From the NCBI GenBank assembly GCA_914767715.1, contig OU612068.1, positions 10,170,001-10,234,000 of the forward strand: a stretch of DNA of 64,000 nt, in the 5' to 3' direction. Origin of the DNA: Membranipora membranacea. Taxonomy: Eukaryota > Bryozoa > Gymnolaemata > Cheilostomatida > Membraniporidae. The notes beneath the pieces were generated by a model. That model did no database searches. It had not been told where the DNA came from and saw only the letters and a program-made list of their open reading frames with translations. Position numbers and translations under genes: made by a program. Within the stretch, counting starts at the first letter, position 1, and the number at the start of each line of letters is the position of its first letter. Below, one piece after another: positions 13,254 through 25,745 of the stretch.

Positions 13254-13532
13254 CCAATATATACTGTGAGTATCATTTGAATTACGTTATCATTTTTTTA
13301 TAAGTACCAAGACAATAAACCATAACTTTAGTGAATAAACTGTTGTAGTTGATTTCTATGCATATAGTAATTGGCGAAGTAATTCTGGACAGTTCGTCAG
13401 GTACTCAGACGTTAGGTCAAATTCACTAAGAGTTTATAAGACAATTTTGCAATCAACTAAAGTAAGTCGTGGTTAATTGTTACTATAACAACACTCTGAA
13501 ACAGGATTCAAAATTAACTTTATAGGAGGTTT

Positions 13533-13833
13533 AATCATTGTGACCCACCGCTAAACGCAGGTATTTCGCGTCGGTGCTCATATTAAAGTTGGAAATCATT
13601 GTGACCCACAGTTAAACGCAGGTAATTCGCGTCTGTGCTCATATCAAAGTCGGAAGTCATTGTGACCTACAGTTAAATGCAGGTAATTCGCGTCTGTGCT
13701 CATATCAAGTCGGAAATCATTGTGACCCACAGTTAAACGCAGGTAATTCCCGTCTGCTCATATCAAGTCGGAAATCATTGTGACCCACAGTTAAACGCAT
13801 GTAATTCGCGTCTGTGCTCATATCAAAGTCAGA
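13533..13833. repeat. Tandem repeat, five copies of a 60-bp unit
   Basis: Copies start near 13533, 13594, 13654, 13715 and 13773, with spacings of 61, 60, 61 and 58 bases. Each has the same core words in order: TCATTGTGACCCACAGTTAA, ACGCAGGTAATTCGCGTCTG and TGCTCATATCAAAG. The first copy is the most diverged and the inner ones are very alike. There are no unique spacers, so it is a minisatellite. CG dinucleotides are frequent compared with the flanks. Confidence 0.97.
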
Positions 13834-14499
13834 AAATATTGAGAAGTATCATTGGGAACTGCTGTTAAAGCAGAACAGAAATAAGCAGTAGTCATATCTG
13901 CTTGGGGGGTTAAGTAGATTAAGTTTCGGAATAATAGTTTAGGATTAGATTCTTGTATTTTGAAGGAGTAGGCCACTCTTGAATTAAGATAAGATACCTA
14001 TAATCTGTGAAAACATTAATTCAACTTTGAATATAGAATTTGAACATCAATTTTAAAGTGACCACAGACTGATACCTCTTTCCTTCAATAGAAATTGGGT
14101 TGGAGTCTATAGCTAATTTGACTTGGCTAAGAGGCCTGATTACCTGATTGGGCTTCCAGGCACTATACAGAGATCAAGTAGGTGCTCATAGTTAAAATCA
14201 GTCACCTAAGTTGAATAACAAAAATATCAAACGCACCTGAACACATTCATAAATAGTGATTGTGTCGTACTAACATCTAAAGATAATATTGACTTTGTGG
14301 TGCAAGAGCATTGTCTCAAAACTCATCAAGAGCTTTACTGTAAGAACAAGACATGGGTCTTAGCAGGTTATCGGCAGGAACCTTTCTTAAACAGCTTGAA
14401 GGCAACTTCTAGTGAAGCTAAGAAAAGGTTAGGCTCAATAACAACCCCTTAGTAAATTACTTTGTGGAGTAGTGGGAACCAGCTGTTTGTCACTAGAAA
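13834..14499. other. Intergenic stretch, nothing recognised
   Basis: No gene, RNA or repeat structure supported. Confidence 0.5.
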
Positions 14500-14715
14500 T
14501 TAATAAGTTAAATACCTCGTACTCACCAGAGTGCTACGGAAGACGAGCAATGACAAACAATTATTTTTATTTTTCCCAAGAAAAAAATTGTGTGTCATCC
14601 CTCGGCTTCGTTATTTGCCCGGGCTATAACAGGAAAAATTTTGATAATCAGCAGGTAAAAAAAAGTTTGTCAGTACTCGGCTACACAAAGAGAGAGGGTA
14701 ACTCCCAGTAAGGAT
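14500..14715 (+). repeat. Dispersed fold-back repeat, copy 1
   Basis: Shares words in order with 17735-17945 read on the other strand: CTACGGAAGACGA, AATGACA, CCCTCGGCTTCG, ATTTGCCCGG, GCAGGTAAAA and GGCTACACAAAG-like sequence. It is also partly self-complementary, since GGAAGACGAGCAATGACA answers CGAAGCCGAGGGATGACA on the other strand. A non-autonomous element of about 200 bp is likely. Confidence 0.8.
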
Positions 14716-16330
14716 GAGTTATCCTAGCCTGAATAAGAGCTCTTATGCAATCGGTAACAGGTTTAGTGGGCATGTCTTTTCTTGGCGGCTATAACAAAGT
14801 CACACAGTTCTCTGAAAGTTAGTTGACAATAGAATAGCAAAGCATCTCAATGTAGGTAGTTATAGTCAAGCCTGAGCAGGATAAGCCAAGAAGAAGATGA
14901 GGAGCTGGGAGTTCTATGGAACATGCAAACCAAATATGATATGAGTATGATACTATATGGCTATCTATATATATGTCCTTGAAAGTAATGATCCGATCTG
15001 ATCTGATGATTGCAATGAACTCCCTCCTCTTTCATAATCATTGTTCATTATTAATGTAAGTAAAGTACATACATGGGAGGTGCAAATCACCAATCCTCAT
15101 GTGGACATGAAAAAATCCATTATGTGATGTGAGTAGTCAGTAATAATTTTAACTACAGTAAATGCACAGGAATATAGCTATGCTCCAAAGGAGGTGACCC
15201 TCTGCAAGAGTCCGATGGATAAATATCATAGTCAATCACAATATTGAATATTATTATCGCTCCAGTGACTCACTCACTACGAAATACAATATTATTATTA
15301 TATGACTTTTGCAGGTTACCAACGGTGCTGGAAATCATGCAATTTATTCTGCAACGGTTTGCAAGACCGTTCATAAACAATCTCACTCTAATGTATGTTC
15401 GCAATATTTGCCATTAATGAAAATGACATGTTCTGTTGCCCTGTCCCCGTATCATATGCCTGGTCTGACTGATGTACCGCCCTCGGCCTTAGTTAGGATA
15501 TAAATATTGAAATTCTTATATGTTAATCATGTTGTATATAAACTGTTGTACAGACAGTTTGAGAGAACTTCGGAGTGTGCTGGTTATTAATAACCATTTT
15601 AACTTGAGTAAATAGACCGTTTTAATTTCAAACGGCACCTTTTTCTCATCTAACCTACAAATCAACCAACGTTGAGATATTGACAACCTACATTACCAGA
15701 CATCATCACTGTAATCTGCTTATCATCTGCCTCATGCTTTCCCCGAAAGGCGTGTCAGAGTATCCTTAAGTTAGTTAGAGTGCTCTGAAGCCATCAGCAT
15801 GCGCCCCAACCATTAGCTACTCTGGCTGGCTGGCCAACATGAACTTGATCAGCTTGCATCATGATCTCGATTCTCAACAGCTAATTGCTTGATCGTAACC
15901 AAACTTTGCATGAATCACAAGCATAAAAATTTAATAACAGTTTTGTTATGTGAATCTTTCAGGTGGAACTTGGGACTTGTAAAGATGGTAATGTTAATGA
16001 CTGCCCTGGTTTCCAGTCGACAGATGACATCACTATCATTGCCTCCATGAGGCCGCTGCTCTCTCATCAGCAGCAGACAATGGTAACAGGTTGTTTTACT
16101 AAATTTAGTTTTGTTATGATACAAATTTGCAAAGCAATAACACCTCTGCAAACCTCTGTAAAGTGACCTCAGAGTGAATACAAGGAGTAAGTGAAATCTA
16201 TCTGTTAACTGGTCAATCATTTTTCCTGTCTCTGCTACAGTTCAACCTCTCACACCCTCTCATCCTCGCTGTTGCATTGGTTAACTTGAATATTTGTATA
16301 TAGGCATAGCTGTTAAATCCATATTCTCGA
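14716..16330. other. Intergenic stretch, nothing firm
   Basis: No supported gene. The two opposite 67-101 codon frames at 15915-16220 overlap and lack domains. A TATA-containing segment at about 15470-15660 looks promoter- or LTR-like but has no partner. Confidence 0.4.
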
Positions 16331-16390
16331 CAGGGTGGTGTAGTGGTTAGAAGTTGAGAGTTGCAGGTTCAAATCCCAGTCACTACTCAT
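16331..16390 (+). repeat. tRNA-derived SINE head (candidate)
   Basis: GGTGGTGTAGTGGTTAG matches a Pol III A box, and GGTTCAAATCCCAG, 20 bases further on, is a good B box. The anticodon arm is missing, so it cannot be a tRNA gene. The following 100 bases (TGCTGGTAAAGGAGG and on) would be the SINE body; its 3' end was not found. Confidence 0.6.
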
Positions 16391-17734
16391 GCTGGTAAAG
16401 GAGGTGAGCTCTCTGAACAATAGCCTAGCTTGCCCACCCTAACTTTGAACAAGTGTGCGCTGATTAAACAGACTTGCCAACCTAATTTTTCCAAAATGCT
16501 TACAAAAATTTGCAAAATGCTTGAAAATGCTTACAAAACTCCAGGGTGCTTTAAATGACCAGAGTTTTATCACGTTGCATGTATTTATTGTTTCAGGCAG
16601 CACGGAAAAAGACAATGGAATGTTACCAGCACCTTTGCATATTCACTAGCAGGCCTTGTCCATTTAGGGTGCATCTATTTTCTGAGTGTATGTCACACTC
16701 GGCAAATGTATGATTTGGATAAAATAAGTTGAAAAATAACAATTATTAGATGGTACTGCAATAAAATTTACAAACAGAAGCTCATCAATATTGGTTTCTT
16801 GTCTACTATTAATGGCAAAGTTTGTGGGTAGTAATTATACAAGGCCTTCAGTATAAGGCAGACAATGATTGTATATCGATCGATTGTTTTTGTCGGTTTT
16901 CACAACTTATGTACTGTTTATGTGAATTGTTATATCATTGACTACTCATTCAAGTTCCACCTTAAGTTTTACTACCTGAAGACATGACAATGAGCCCCTC
17001 TCACTCCTTGGATGCACTACAAATGGCGCTTTAACTTAACTTAATCTCTTTCGATTAAAATGGTGATGTAGCGGTATATCCCGTGTCTCTGCTTATAGTT
17101 GTATGACTATGAGCCTTGAAGAAAAATCTTGTTTTGGCTTTGGATCTCTCATGTTTTTGCTATTTTGAAGACTGAGTAACATGTATCATATTTCGCAAAA
17201 GGTCTCTGTCTGTGCATGTTTTTGCTTCCATTGGCAGTTGGAGATCTCCATTCCTGTAAATTGTAAGTAGTGTCCTGCTATATTTGAATCAAGCACCCTA
17301 TTAAGTTTGGTAACAGATTGCAGAAGAATACACTCTTTTTGAACTGTACATGGATTGGATTTTCCAAAAAAAGGGGAGATATGATAGCATCAGACATCAG
17401 ATCAGAAAAAAGGGTATGAATGATACACCATTCCATTGGTCTAAACAAGGGTTGCTTTATCTGTGACCAAGCCCAAGGACTGAAATTGACTAATTCCTTG
17501 CTGTCACTGCTGAGGTGTGTACTACTCATCAAAAGTCATTGGATTGCACCTGTCAGTGTCCAGTATAAAATCTTGAAGGATGTTATGAGGTTGATTTAAA
17601 TGTCTGCTTGACAAAAGCAAGATGTAATCTGAGAACAACAAAAAGATTGCCACATATTACACTTCACATTTAAGCCACACCCACAGCAATTACATTATTC
17701 CGATTGAGTAATACTTATATGACAGTCTATAAAT
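16391..17734. other. Intergenic stretch, nothing recognised
   Basis: Possibly SINE body to about 16500, then AT-rich DNA. The minus-strand frame at 17278-17532 has no recognised domain. Confidence 0.4.
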
Positions 17735-17945
17735 TAGAGTTGTCCCCTCTTTGTGTGTAGACGAGGTAAGACATGTAAATTATTTTACCTGCAGGTATAC
17801 AAAATTTTATACGTCATAGTCCGGGCAAATACCGAAGCCGAGGGAGACACAGAATTTTTTTCCTGTGTAGAAAATAAAAAATTCTTTATGTCATCGTTCG
17901 TCTTCCGTAGAGTGCAAGTTTTACCAATTGGAACCAAGTTTTAAT
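17735..17945 (-). repeat. Dispersed fold-back repeat, copy 2
   Basis: Inverted relative to the copy at 14500-14715, about 3 kb away. Shared words are given there. In this copy the inner T/A tracts differ most. Confidence 0.8.
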
Positions 17946-18899
17946 AGACTTGAGCAATCTTGTCTTTCTTCAGTGCATGAAAGAAGAGGTAACTCAAAAT
18001 TAGAACTACAAATAAATTACACAACAATAAAGTGACATTTAGAAGTGTCCGGAGTGTAAGATTTAAAACCATTACTAGAACCATAGTTAGAACCAAATTT
18101 AAAAGTAGGACGGTATAGAACAACTAACATACTAATAGTGGGGCTCCCCCCACACAGGACTGTCTATAATATCTATAAATTAAGAATCCCAATCTATAAA
18201 CTTAAGCGCGCTGATTTGCTACACAACGACCATACACACACAAAGAGAGCACAGGAGACACACAGCACTGACAGCACTTTAGAGATACATTAAGAAATCT
18301 ATAAATCTATATCTTTACATTGATAACATCTATAAATCTATATCTTTACTTGCATCTATCTATAAGCCTACAAGCCTATAAGCTAAGAAATGGTCTTCTA
18401 TAATCTATACTACAAGTAGGGGGGGGGGGGGCCCAATAGTACACAGCATATATTTTAGTATAGGATAGTACCAATTCCGTTCCTCACAGCATATACTCTC
18501 TTAAAGTTTATGCACAGTGAGTTCAATTTCCGTTCCTCGCAGCATGAAGGTCACCTAACCTACATATTGATAGATGAGAGATGATCTTGGGCAAGGCTGA
18601 TGTATCATCAGACGTTAGTTTGTATAAGACAATAGGTAATGATGCTCCAAAACAAAAATTCCAATGTCAGCATTCATTCAAGCAAAGAGTAAGGCTCTTC
18701 ACCCGATTGGGCAGGCGAAAGTTTAGGGGAGGAGATTGTGACCCAAGTTCGAAATAAGATTTCATTAGCAAACTGCATGACATCTTTGATATGTGAAAGC
18801 TTTCATCCAGGATCCAGCAGAGATATGATAAAATATGACTAAGAAAGTTTAGGATTGTCTTTTCATGTACAAAAATAAGGCAACTAATAATTATCCCTC
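17946..18899. other. Intergenic, low-complexity CTATAAATCTATA-type DNA
   Basis: From 18160 to 18410 the sequence is an irregular repeat of CTATAAATCTATATCTTTAC-like words. A run of 13 G occupies 18419-18431. No gene is supported; the hydrophobic minus-strand frame at 17941-18123 comes from a short internal repeat. Confidence 0.55.
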
Positions 18900-19460
18900 T
18901 AAAAAGTCGCTTCCTGGGCACAAGCTTGTATTTGGTTATTTTTGGCTCAAATCAAGGTTAATTCTTTTTCATTGCACCATTCTGCCACTGGTGTAACAGC
19001 AGCGTCGATTTGAATTTATCAATGGTCCATATATTTTGCTTCAAGAAACCGATGTGAGTCATCAGCTTAGATAATTAGGTTTTTTGCATTGGCTACATAA
19101 TCAATTAAAATAAGAAATTATTATAGACTCAGAACTGATCCTAGAGGAACCCCTGTGCTTATGATGTGGCTTAGAAATTGCTATACTGAAATGGGACTGA
19201 AATGTGTTGACAATCAGCATGATCTGATCTGACTAGCTTGGTTTAAACCCCAAACAGGATATATTCAAGAGTATGATTTGATGGTTAATGGTGTCAAAGG
19301 CCTCATTAAACTCTGGAAAAATCAGGCTGTCAACTCAATTAGTTTAACTGTGGAATAATAATCAGTCCAATAGCTTTCTGCATGTCAATTGCGATCAACT
19401 GTGACATTGTTACACATATATTGTAACAACAGCCTCCTTCATTTCACTGGTCTTGGGATC
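18900..19460 (-). mobile_element. Degraded LINE reverse-transcriptase relic
   Basis: The minus strand shows, in order, a motif A-like AFDTINHQIILLNISCLGF near 19300, a motif B-like GVPLGSVLS near 19165, the catalytic ADDS near 19060 and a following block VAEWCNE near 18990. Stops and frame changes lie between them, so it is inactive. The limits are approximate, and no endonuclease or 3' end was found. Confidence 0.75.
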
Positions 19461-20819
19461 ATAATCGGCTAAGTTTTATATTTTTATCCTTGGCTGTGAC
19501 AGAAAGGTTTCAGGTGTCTTTGGCTGCAAATGCAAGGACAGGGCTGTATAAACTATACAAATTAGAGCCAGATAAAATGTCCGATTTTGATCCATCCATA
19601 TTGTAAAACTGATGGCTATATTTTATAGTAGGGCGTTAGTGTCACTGTATGACAAGTGCTAGCTATGTATTTAGACAAACCATAAAAGTTTTATTTTTTG
19701 TGTGCAATATCTTTTACCAGTTTGAAGGATGATCAAAAGCTGTTCTTTTAAGCTGTCATCTGATAATTAGTTGGATTGGGTTTCCTTATCCAGCACCATC
19801 TCTTGCCCCCCTTTGCTACACTCGTCCGAAGCCAATAAATATGGTCTTGTCGAGCTTGGGTTAATTCAATTGTCGCTAGTTGCCAGACATGGCTTTGGAT
19901 GCTCCTTCAAATTATACATACATAACATTTTTCATCAAGACATTTGTGTTAATGCACAAAAATCATTGCCGGCACTCCCACCCCAATACCTCCACTGCAT
20001 TTTGCCTAAGATTTCTTCATAGTCAAAGTTGACCACCAAGCATCATAAACAGGCATAGATATAGGAAAATAGGCAGATATGGTCATTCAAAGAACGCAGA
20101 TCAGCCTTTGGAAATTAAAATTATGTAATAGCAAGCAGTCACAATATGTCAATAAGATAGAATGTAATTTTGTGCAAAGAGTGTTAAATAAGCTATTCGT
20201 CGACTCTAAATATTCGCCAATGTATATCCGCCAACCTTCAAAGGTAGGTGGTATTACATACTTTGACCAGCACAATCCCTCGTGATATTTTAATGACAAA
20301 TTTTTGTGGTCATACCTGTGTACCAGGCAGCTTGCAAAAACATGGTGGTCAGGTTAAGGCCAAGCCAGGTTGTTCACACTGACCAATTTTTGCACGAGAC
20401 GACAACTCTGTCAGATTAGCGCCGGTGTAAAAGCAGCTTCAGCCAAACTACACATCATATTGAGCCTCAGTCTTTCACTAAAAAATGTTGATGTAGCAAA
20501 TTTACTTTCCCCAGTCCCTCGCACTTATCCAACCCCCAGTGGTCTCAGTGGACTTCTTTCCTTGTGGGTAAATTTTTCAATATCTATATCAAATTAAACA
20601 TACAAATTTTGTAGAAATATAAACCTGTAAAACTATGATTGAGGATTGATAATATGATAAATATCTGGTCAGAAACAGGTACTTTTTAGCAGAAGCCTAA
20701 GATTTTATTGCCACTAATAACATAAAATGTTGGTAAACTTGTTTGATTATGTGGAATTTGAAGGTCGAATTTGGTATGACATTGCTGGTAAATCATCAAA
20801 AAACTTAGTTATGTTTAAT
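19461..20819. other. Intergenic stretch, nothing recognised
   Basis: Frames at 19771-20022, 20079-20299 and 20370-20597 show no domain and overlap on both strands. No repeat termini seen. Confidence 0.45.
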
Positions 20820-21314
20820 AGACAGTTTTCTGAGCTTTTATTTATGCCTCAATTCGGAGTTGTCCTCTCTCCAGTTTGGTACTTTTAACCCATGTCGCAT
20901 AGGAAAAAACCTGCTGAAAGCGGGTTATATTGACAACCGCTAATGTAAGGATAAAAATGATTTTTGATTGAGAGTCTGCACCATTGAAAACCCTGCGAGA
21001 CAGGGTTTCCAATTCATTGGAGGCTTGAATGTTGATAAATCTTTATTTTAGTGAAGAAAATCATGAAAGATTCTGCCAAATTGTCCGCAAAACGCGCGAA
21101 AAATGCTATAATTGACTATCCAAATACTATAATTATTTCCCAAACTATGTCCATATGAGTTTTCAATGTTGCAGATTCTAAATCAAAAATAATTTTTATC
21201 CTATTATAAGCGATTTTCAAGCACGTTTTTCCTACGCGGCGTGGGTTAAAAGTACCAAACTGGAGAGAGGACAACTCAAAATTGAGGCCTAAATCAGAGC
21301 TCAGAAAACTGTCT
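20820..21314. repeat. Fold-back element with about 170-bp inverted arms
   Basis: The left arm (20820 to about 20995) and right arm (about 21150-21314) are inverted copies. The ends are AGACAGTTTTCTGAG and CTCAGAAAACTGTCT. Long shared stretches include GAGTTGTCCTCTCTCCAGTT and TGGTACTTTTAACCCA. The spacer is about 150 bases. No clean target duplication was resolved. It has no coding capacity and is probably a non-autonomous DNA element. Confidence 0.88.
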
Positions 21315-22296
21315 TTATCATGGTCATATGGCACAAGGAGCTGAAAGCTGAGCACAAAAACAACTACTATTGAACATATACCTTCGCCCCAACTGGCTTG
21401 GTTGATATAATATAATTAGAACTAGAATATTGCCATTCTCTTGACATCTTCCACCAGTCGTTATAACAAAAAAAAATTCCTGTGGTCTTATAAATTATAA
21501 ATGATAACTGGGTAAGTGTGCCTCACTTAACATGCGTATCGAACAATCATGTCAATGAAATGCTTTCAGTAAGGAGAAGTAGCTAAGGAATTTATATATC
21601 CTAAAACATAAACTTCAGAGAATATCTGTGCACATGATACAACAAGTAAGCCAAGCGATTTAAAACTGAAAGTAACATGATTTAGCACGAATCATTATTT
21701 AGCACAAGCTGAACTTTTTCCCTCCCTCATGGCACAAATGAGATTCATATTTATGAAAAATATCTGTATCCTTATGCAGCACCAAACAACAAATTCAAAA
21801 TAAAATACTTATCTACCTTGCGGCTACTCAAGAGGGACTCTCCGACACTGACTTAATATGAATGAATGGGAAGGGGGGGGGGGGGGGTAATCGATTTATG
21901 TATGTGAGTATGTTATTTTATTGATATTTCATCGTAAAATCAATGCTTGGTGGGTGATGTACTATCGAAAAAATCTGAACCTTGAAAGAACACTGAATCT
22001 ATCAACAAGAAATGTGATTATATGAAGGACTTTAATCACAATAATAAAACAATTTTCATTAGCTGCCACAATGGAGTCATAATAGGATCATAACACTAGA
22101 AGTAAAAGTACTCGTTATTGCGGTGGGAGCAAGCAATTCTACAAAGCCATCGATAAGTAAAAAATAATAATTATAAAAAGAAATATATATAAATTACAAT
22201 ATAAAAATATCTTTCAATGATATATATATATATATAATATAAACAGACAGTACACTTTTTGTTTTTCTCGACCACAGGAAGAGAGATCTAGATGGT
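21315..22296. other. 3' flank of DNAJC12
   Basis: A run of 15 G at 21873-21887 and a TA microsatellite around 22218-22240. Nothing else recognised. Confidence 0.5.
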
Positions 22297-24457
22297 TCAT
22301 AGATCATAATTTCTGAATTTCTTTAGAAGTTCATTACCTTTATCTCGCTGCCATACTACATTACCGATCACATAGTCTGTGGTATTGTCGGTATCTTGCC
22401 GTGGTATTTTACTCTGTGAATGTTCTCCTGAACTGGAATGGGCAGGTTTGTGTTTCGCTGGTGCTGTAGGTTTGATCATGGGCTTTGTTTGAGGTATAGA
22501 GGCCCAGTGCATTGTCTACAAAATGTAACACAGCATTAGACTGGACATACTATGAATACTGTCAAAGAGTTGTCGGTTGTCAGATAAAAACAGTAGCGGT
22601 TTCCTTGCATCATGTCATTTGCAATTACTGGAACTGTCCACAAGATAATCGCTGTTGGGGTGTCAAGTGATCGACATCAGCCGATACGTCTAGTTGTCTA
22701 CCATCCTCTCCACAGGCAGGTTACTAACTTTTGCTGTTGTAAACGAAGATAGGTAGACTGCTGACAGCTATAACTGGCAAAACCAGAAGAGCCAGCAGAA
22801 TTCACCGAATAATAAACCACATAGGACACCATATATATAGTGAGGCACTGACTTTTGGGTGGTATAACGGCATTGAGTTGTGTGGTAGCAATGATGTTAT
22901 CATTGATCTGCAGTCCATATTGAATTTGAAAATGGTTAGTGTTCGCAGTTTCTCATGATCAATTACCTGTTGATATATATTCAATAAAATTGATCACTGC
23001 TGTAAAATCGATATAAATTCTCAAACTAAAGATCAGACTTTGTTGACGTTATGTCACCTACAATAAAGTGACTCAGCATCTCAAAGCTCATGCGTCATAT
23101 TGTGTCTGTCTAGGTCGATGGTGAGCAAACATTATTTATGAGCTATTGCTATAGGTTGAGTTGTCTGCTCATTTTCATGAGGGGATAATGCACATCATAA
23201 TCATTGGCATTTCCTCAATGAACTTCTTTATTGATGTCAAACTCTACTGGGAAGTAATTCAGAAATCTTATAGGGTAGCACTAGGACTTAGGCATTAACA
23301 TACCTAAAACCTCATGGCACATTATTTAATACGATGACCTACAGTTTTGATAGAGTCTTTGAGAGATGACCATTGCTTATAAGAGATGGACATTCCACTA
23401 CGTCTCCATTTATCATAGTCAGCTCGTCTTACAGTGTCTGTAAGAACCTCTCTAGCCCTCTGTAACACCTTAAACCGCTCGACTACAATACAAAGTACAG
23501 TGTAAGCTGGTTAACTCAAACTTAATAATTCCAAACTCCGGTTAATTCAAACATGGAAAATTGGTCGTTTCAGCCAGATCTCAATGCATTCTAATGTCAC
23601 TTGATTGAAACTCAGCTTGATTAGGACAAACTTTTGTGGTCCTCAAAGGTTTGAATAAAGTGACCTGCATTGTAACCAGAAACAAAAAGCACATGCTGCT
23701 ACAGATATGAATACAATATTTACTCAACCTGTCAATGCTACCATAATTTAAAAACTTTTAGCTTATTATCAATGAACTACATGTTTAGTTGTTAGAGTAT
23801 GAATTTGTTAGGGTAATGGGCCAAGGGCTTTATCGCCAACAGCAAGAGAATAAATCAGTCCCACAAAAATAAACACTATGGTATTTTTTATATATCAGCT
23901 TCCTCAGGAACTGGACCCCACATAATATTAACTTCATTACACATCCGTTTCCAAAAGTCATTTGGCTAAGGGCACAACCTCACATCATCTTAATTGACTG
24001 AGTGCTGATCTACGTGGATTTCACTTTATATTACTTACCAGCTGAAGGATCATCTAAATTTTTATCAGGGTGTTCCTTCACGGCTCTCAGTTTATACTCT
24101 GTTATAATTTGCTCCTCCTACAACATAATATACTAACATGAATCAAGTTGTTTTGAAACATATCCCTTTTGTGAGTTCTCTGTCATCATATAAATGGCTC
24201 ATGTGTACTCATAGATTTTAAAGAAGTAATGGTCCATGTGTGAGGAATGTCTGATCATCATTTTAAAACTTTAACATGATCTTTAGTTCACTTGAGGACT
24301 CATGTGGTAGCAGTAAAGTACACTGGAGACTACTGAAATAAATTTAAAAATAAAATTCGACATAATTTTATCATACATTCGATGTCTCGTCACATCCCAG
24401 CACGGCATAGTAGTCCTCATCCTTATCTAGTTGATAGTTGCATATTGATTCAACCAT
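22297..24457 (-). CDS. DNAJC12: DnaJ homolog subfamily C member 12
   Basis: Four minus-strand exons: 24457-24377, 24117-24039, 23482-23343 and 22515-22297 (stop 22299-22297), all with GT-AG borders and phase agreement, giving 172 residues against about 198 in human. The J domain starts at DEDYYAVLGCDE in exon 1. Exon 2 supplies helix II and the HPD motif (residues 43-45), which stimulates Hsp70 ATPase. Exon 3 holds helices III-IV and the family segment QWSSLKDSIKT. The C-terminus ELLKKFRNYDL is the conserved DNAJC12 tail. In vertebrates DNAJC12 helps Hsp70 fold aromatic amino acid hydroxylases. The middle linker (22500-22350) is Pro/Ser-rich and shorter than in mammals. The 5' end faces COPS6, about 2 kb away. 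Confidence 0.95.
22805..23118. repeat. Fold-back element in DNAJC12 intron 3, diverged
   Basis: The left end (AATAATAAACCACATAGGAC, GTGAGGCACTG) and the inverted right end (words TGTGTCTGTCTAGG, CAGCATCT, TGACGTTATGTC) resemble the arms of the element at 29383-29866. It lies within the 22516-23342 intron. No target duplication was found, consistent with age. Confidence 0.65.
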
Positions 24458-25139
24458 GCTCAAGATTGATGAAATATGGAGAGTATGCTTTCACTTGTTC
24501 TCCTCTCACAATCCAACCACAATCCAAAGCCTAGAAACATTAAATGAAAGTATAAGAGAAACTTTGGGAAGGGAATAATTCACAACTCCTAGCTGCATTC
24601 ACTGAGGAAAAGGGGGGGGCATGGGTTGGAAGCAGGGACAAGTGCAATAACAGAAGTAGTTATGCACTAACCATCAGGGACAGGTGACAGCATACAAATT
24701 GATCAGTTTGAGTGAGCAATGAACCCCATGTGTCTTTAGATTTATATAACTATAATCACACATATACATGTAATTTGTATATATGTCAAGATGCAGATTC
24801 ATCGATATTCATTGATTTCCCGCTGTCACATGGGGCTTGTGCCAAACTACCTAAAGGTATTCCAAGAGCTAAAATATCTCAATAAATTCCTGGAATACTA
24901 TTAAGAAAAGAAAATAAAGGCTATATATCTAGACAGAGTTACTGCCGCACTCTTGTCTGTTGCAACCATGCTGGTCTGATTCAAATTTAACGCAATACTG
25001 AAAACCTGGTAGATATGTATCAGGGCGCAGCGCAGATGTCTAGAAGAGGCATCGCTGCACTCTTGTTTGTTAGTACCATGCAGGTCTGCCTTATAGTATA
25101 CATGGTATACCAATGCAAGTAGTATGTAATTGAATTTCC
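24458..25139. other. Upstream of DNAJC12; partial short duplication
   Basis: Two similar blocks near 24952-24980 and 25052-25088 share CACTCTTGTYTGTT followed by ACCATGCWGGTCTG, a decayed 100-bp tandem duplication. No gene was seen. Confidence 0.5.
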
Positions 25140-25745
25140 ATCTCTGATATTAGATACATTACAAATATCTATCCTGTTCTGAATGGGCACTGAAAACCAT
25201 CGCTTGCGGCAGGTGTTGTAAGACATGTTCCAGATGCTGTATGGAACTTACAGCACCCAAGGCCTATAAAGCATTGTTATGTGTGCTGTAGGAGCCGCAT
25301 GAGTGTTGTAGGACATGTTCCGTACACCACCTACCACATGTCTGAAACAACCGAGTGTTGGATTAGACTGAGTGCTTAAGATATGTCTTAGCACGCAACA
25401 TGGGCTGCACCATCAAACCCTCTGTTATGATTCTTCCATAAAACTTGCTACTGCCCGTACAGAATTGGACTTTTTCTGTAATGTTGAGCCCTGCTATTGC
25501 ATTCACAGCATATGATCCTGAACTATTTCAGAAAAATTCCAGTTCTGCAGGGTCAGTAGCAAGTTTTGAGAAAAAAATGCAATGCTGTGTTGTATTCTAG
25601 AAAAGTGTTGTAGAGGCCTTGAGCGCTGTGAGACATGTCCCATACAGCACCTGCCACATGTCTTACAACACCCGGGGCCAGCATTGGTTTTACTTGCCCA
25701 TTCAGAACTGCATAATATTTTGTAATGTTACCAATGATATGAATG
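25140..25745. repeat. Fold-back element between DNAJC12 and COPS6
   Basis: The left arm at about 25140-25350 and right arm at about 25560-25745 are inverted copies. Shared words on the left arm and, read backwards, on the right arm are TTCTGAATGGGCA, AAAACCA and GTGTTGTAAGACATGT. The inner part repeats TTGTAGGACATGTTCC-like words, which are themselves partly palindromic. Frames on both strands here are shadows of the arms. Confidence 0.8.

Noticed and set aside
13533-13833. Regular repeat array considered as CRISPR
   Set aside because: The whole 60-bp unit repeats with no unique spacers, and the DNA is animal.
15468-15660. Possible solo LTR (TATATAAA, ends near CTAACCTACA)
   Set aside because: CTAACCTACA words recur near 12510 and 18555, but no second LTR, primer-binding site or target duplication could be shown.
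15915-16220. 101-codon minus-strand frame
   Set aside because: Overlaps an opposite frame, contains no domain and has no exon-like borders.
17941-18123. Hydrophobic 60-codon minus-strand frame as a small membrane protein
   Set aside because: It arises from a short internal DNA repeat (TTAGAACCA-like) and has no splice or poly(A) context.
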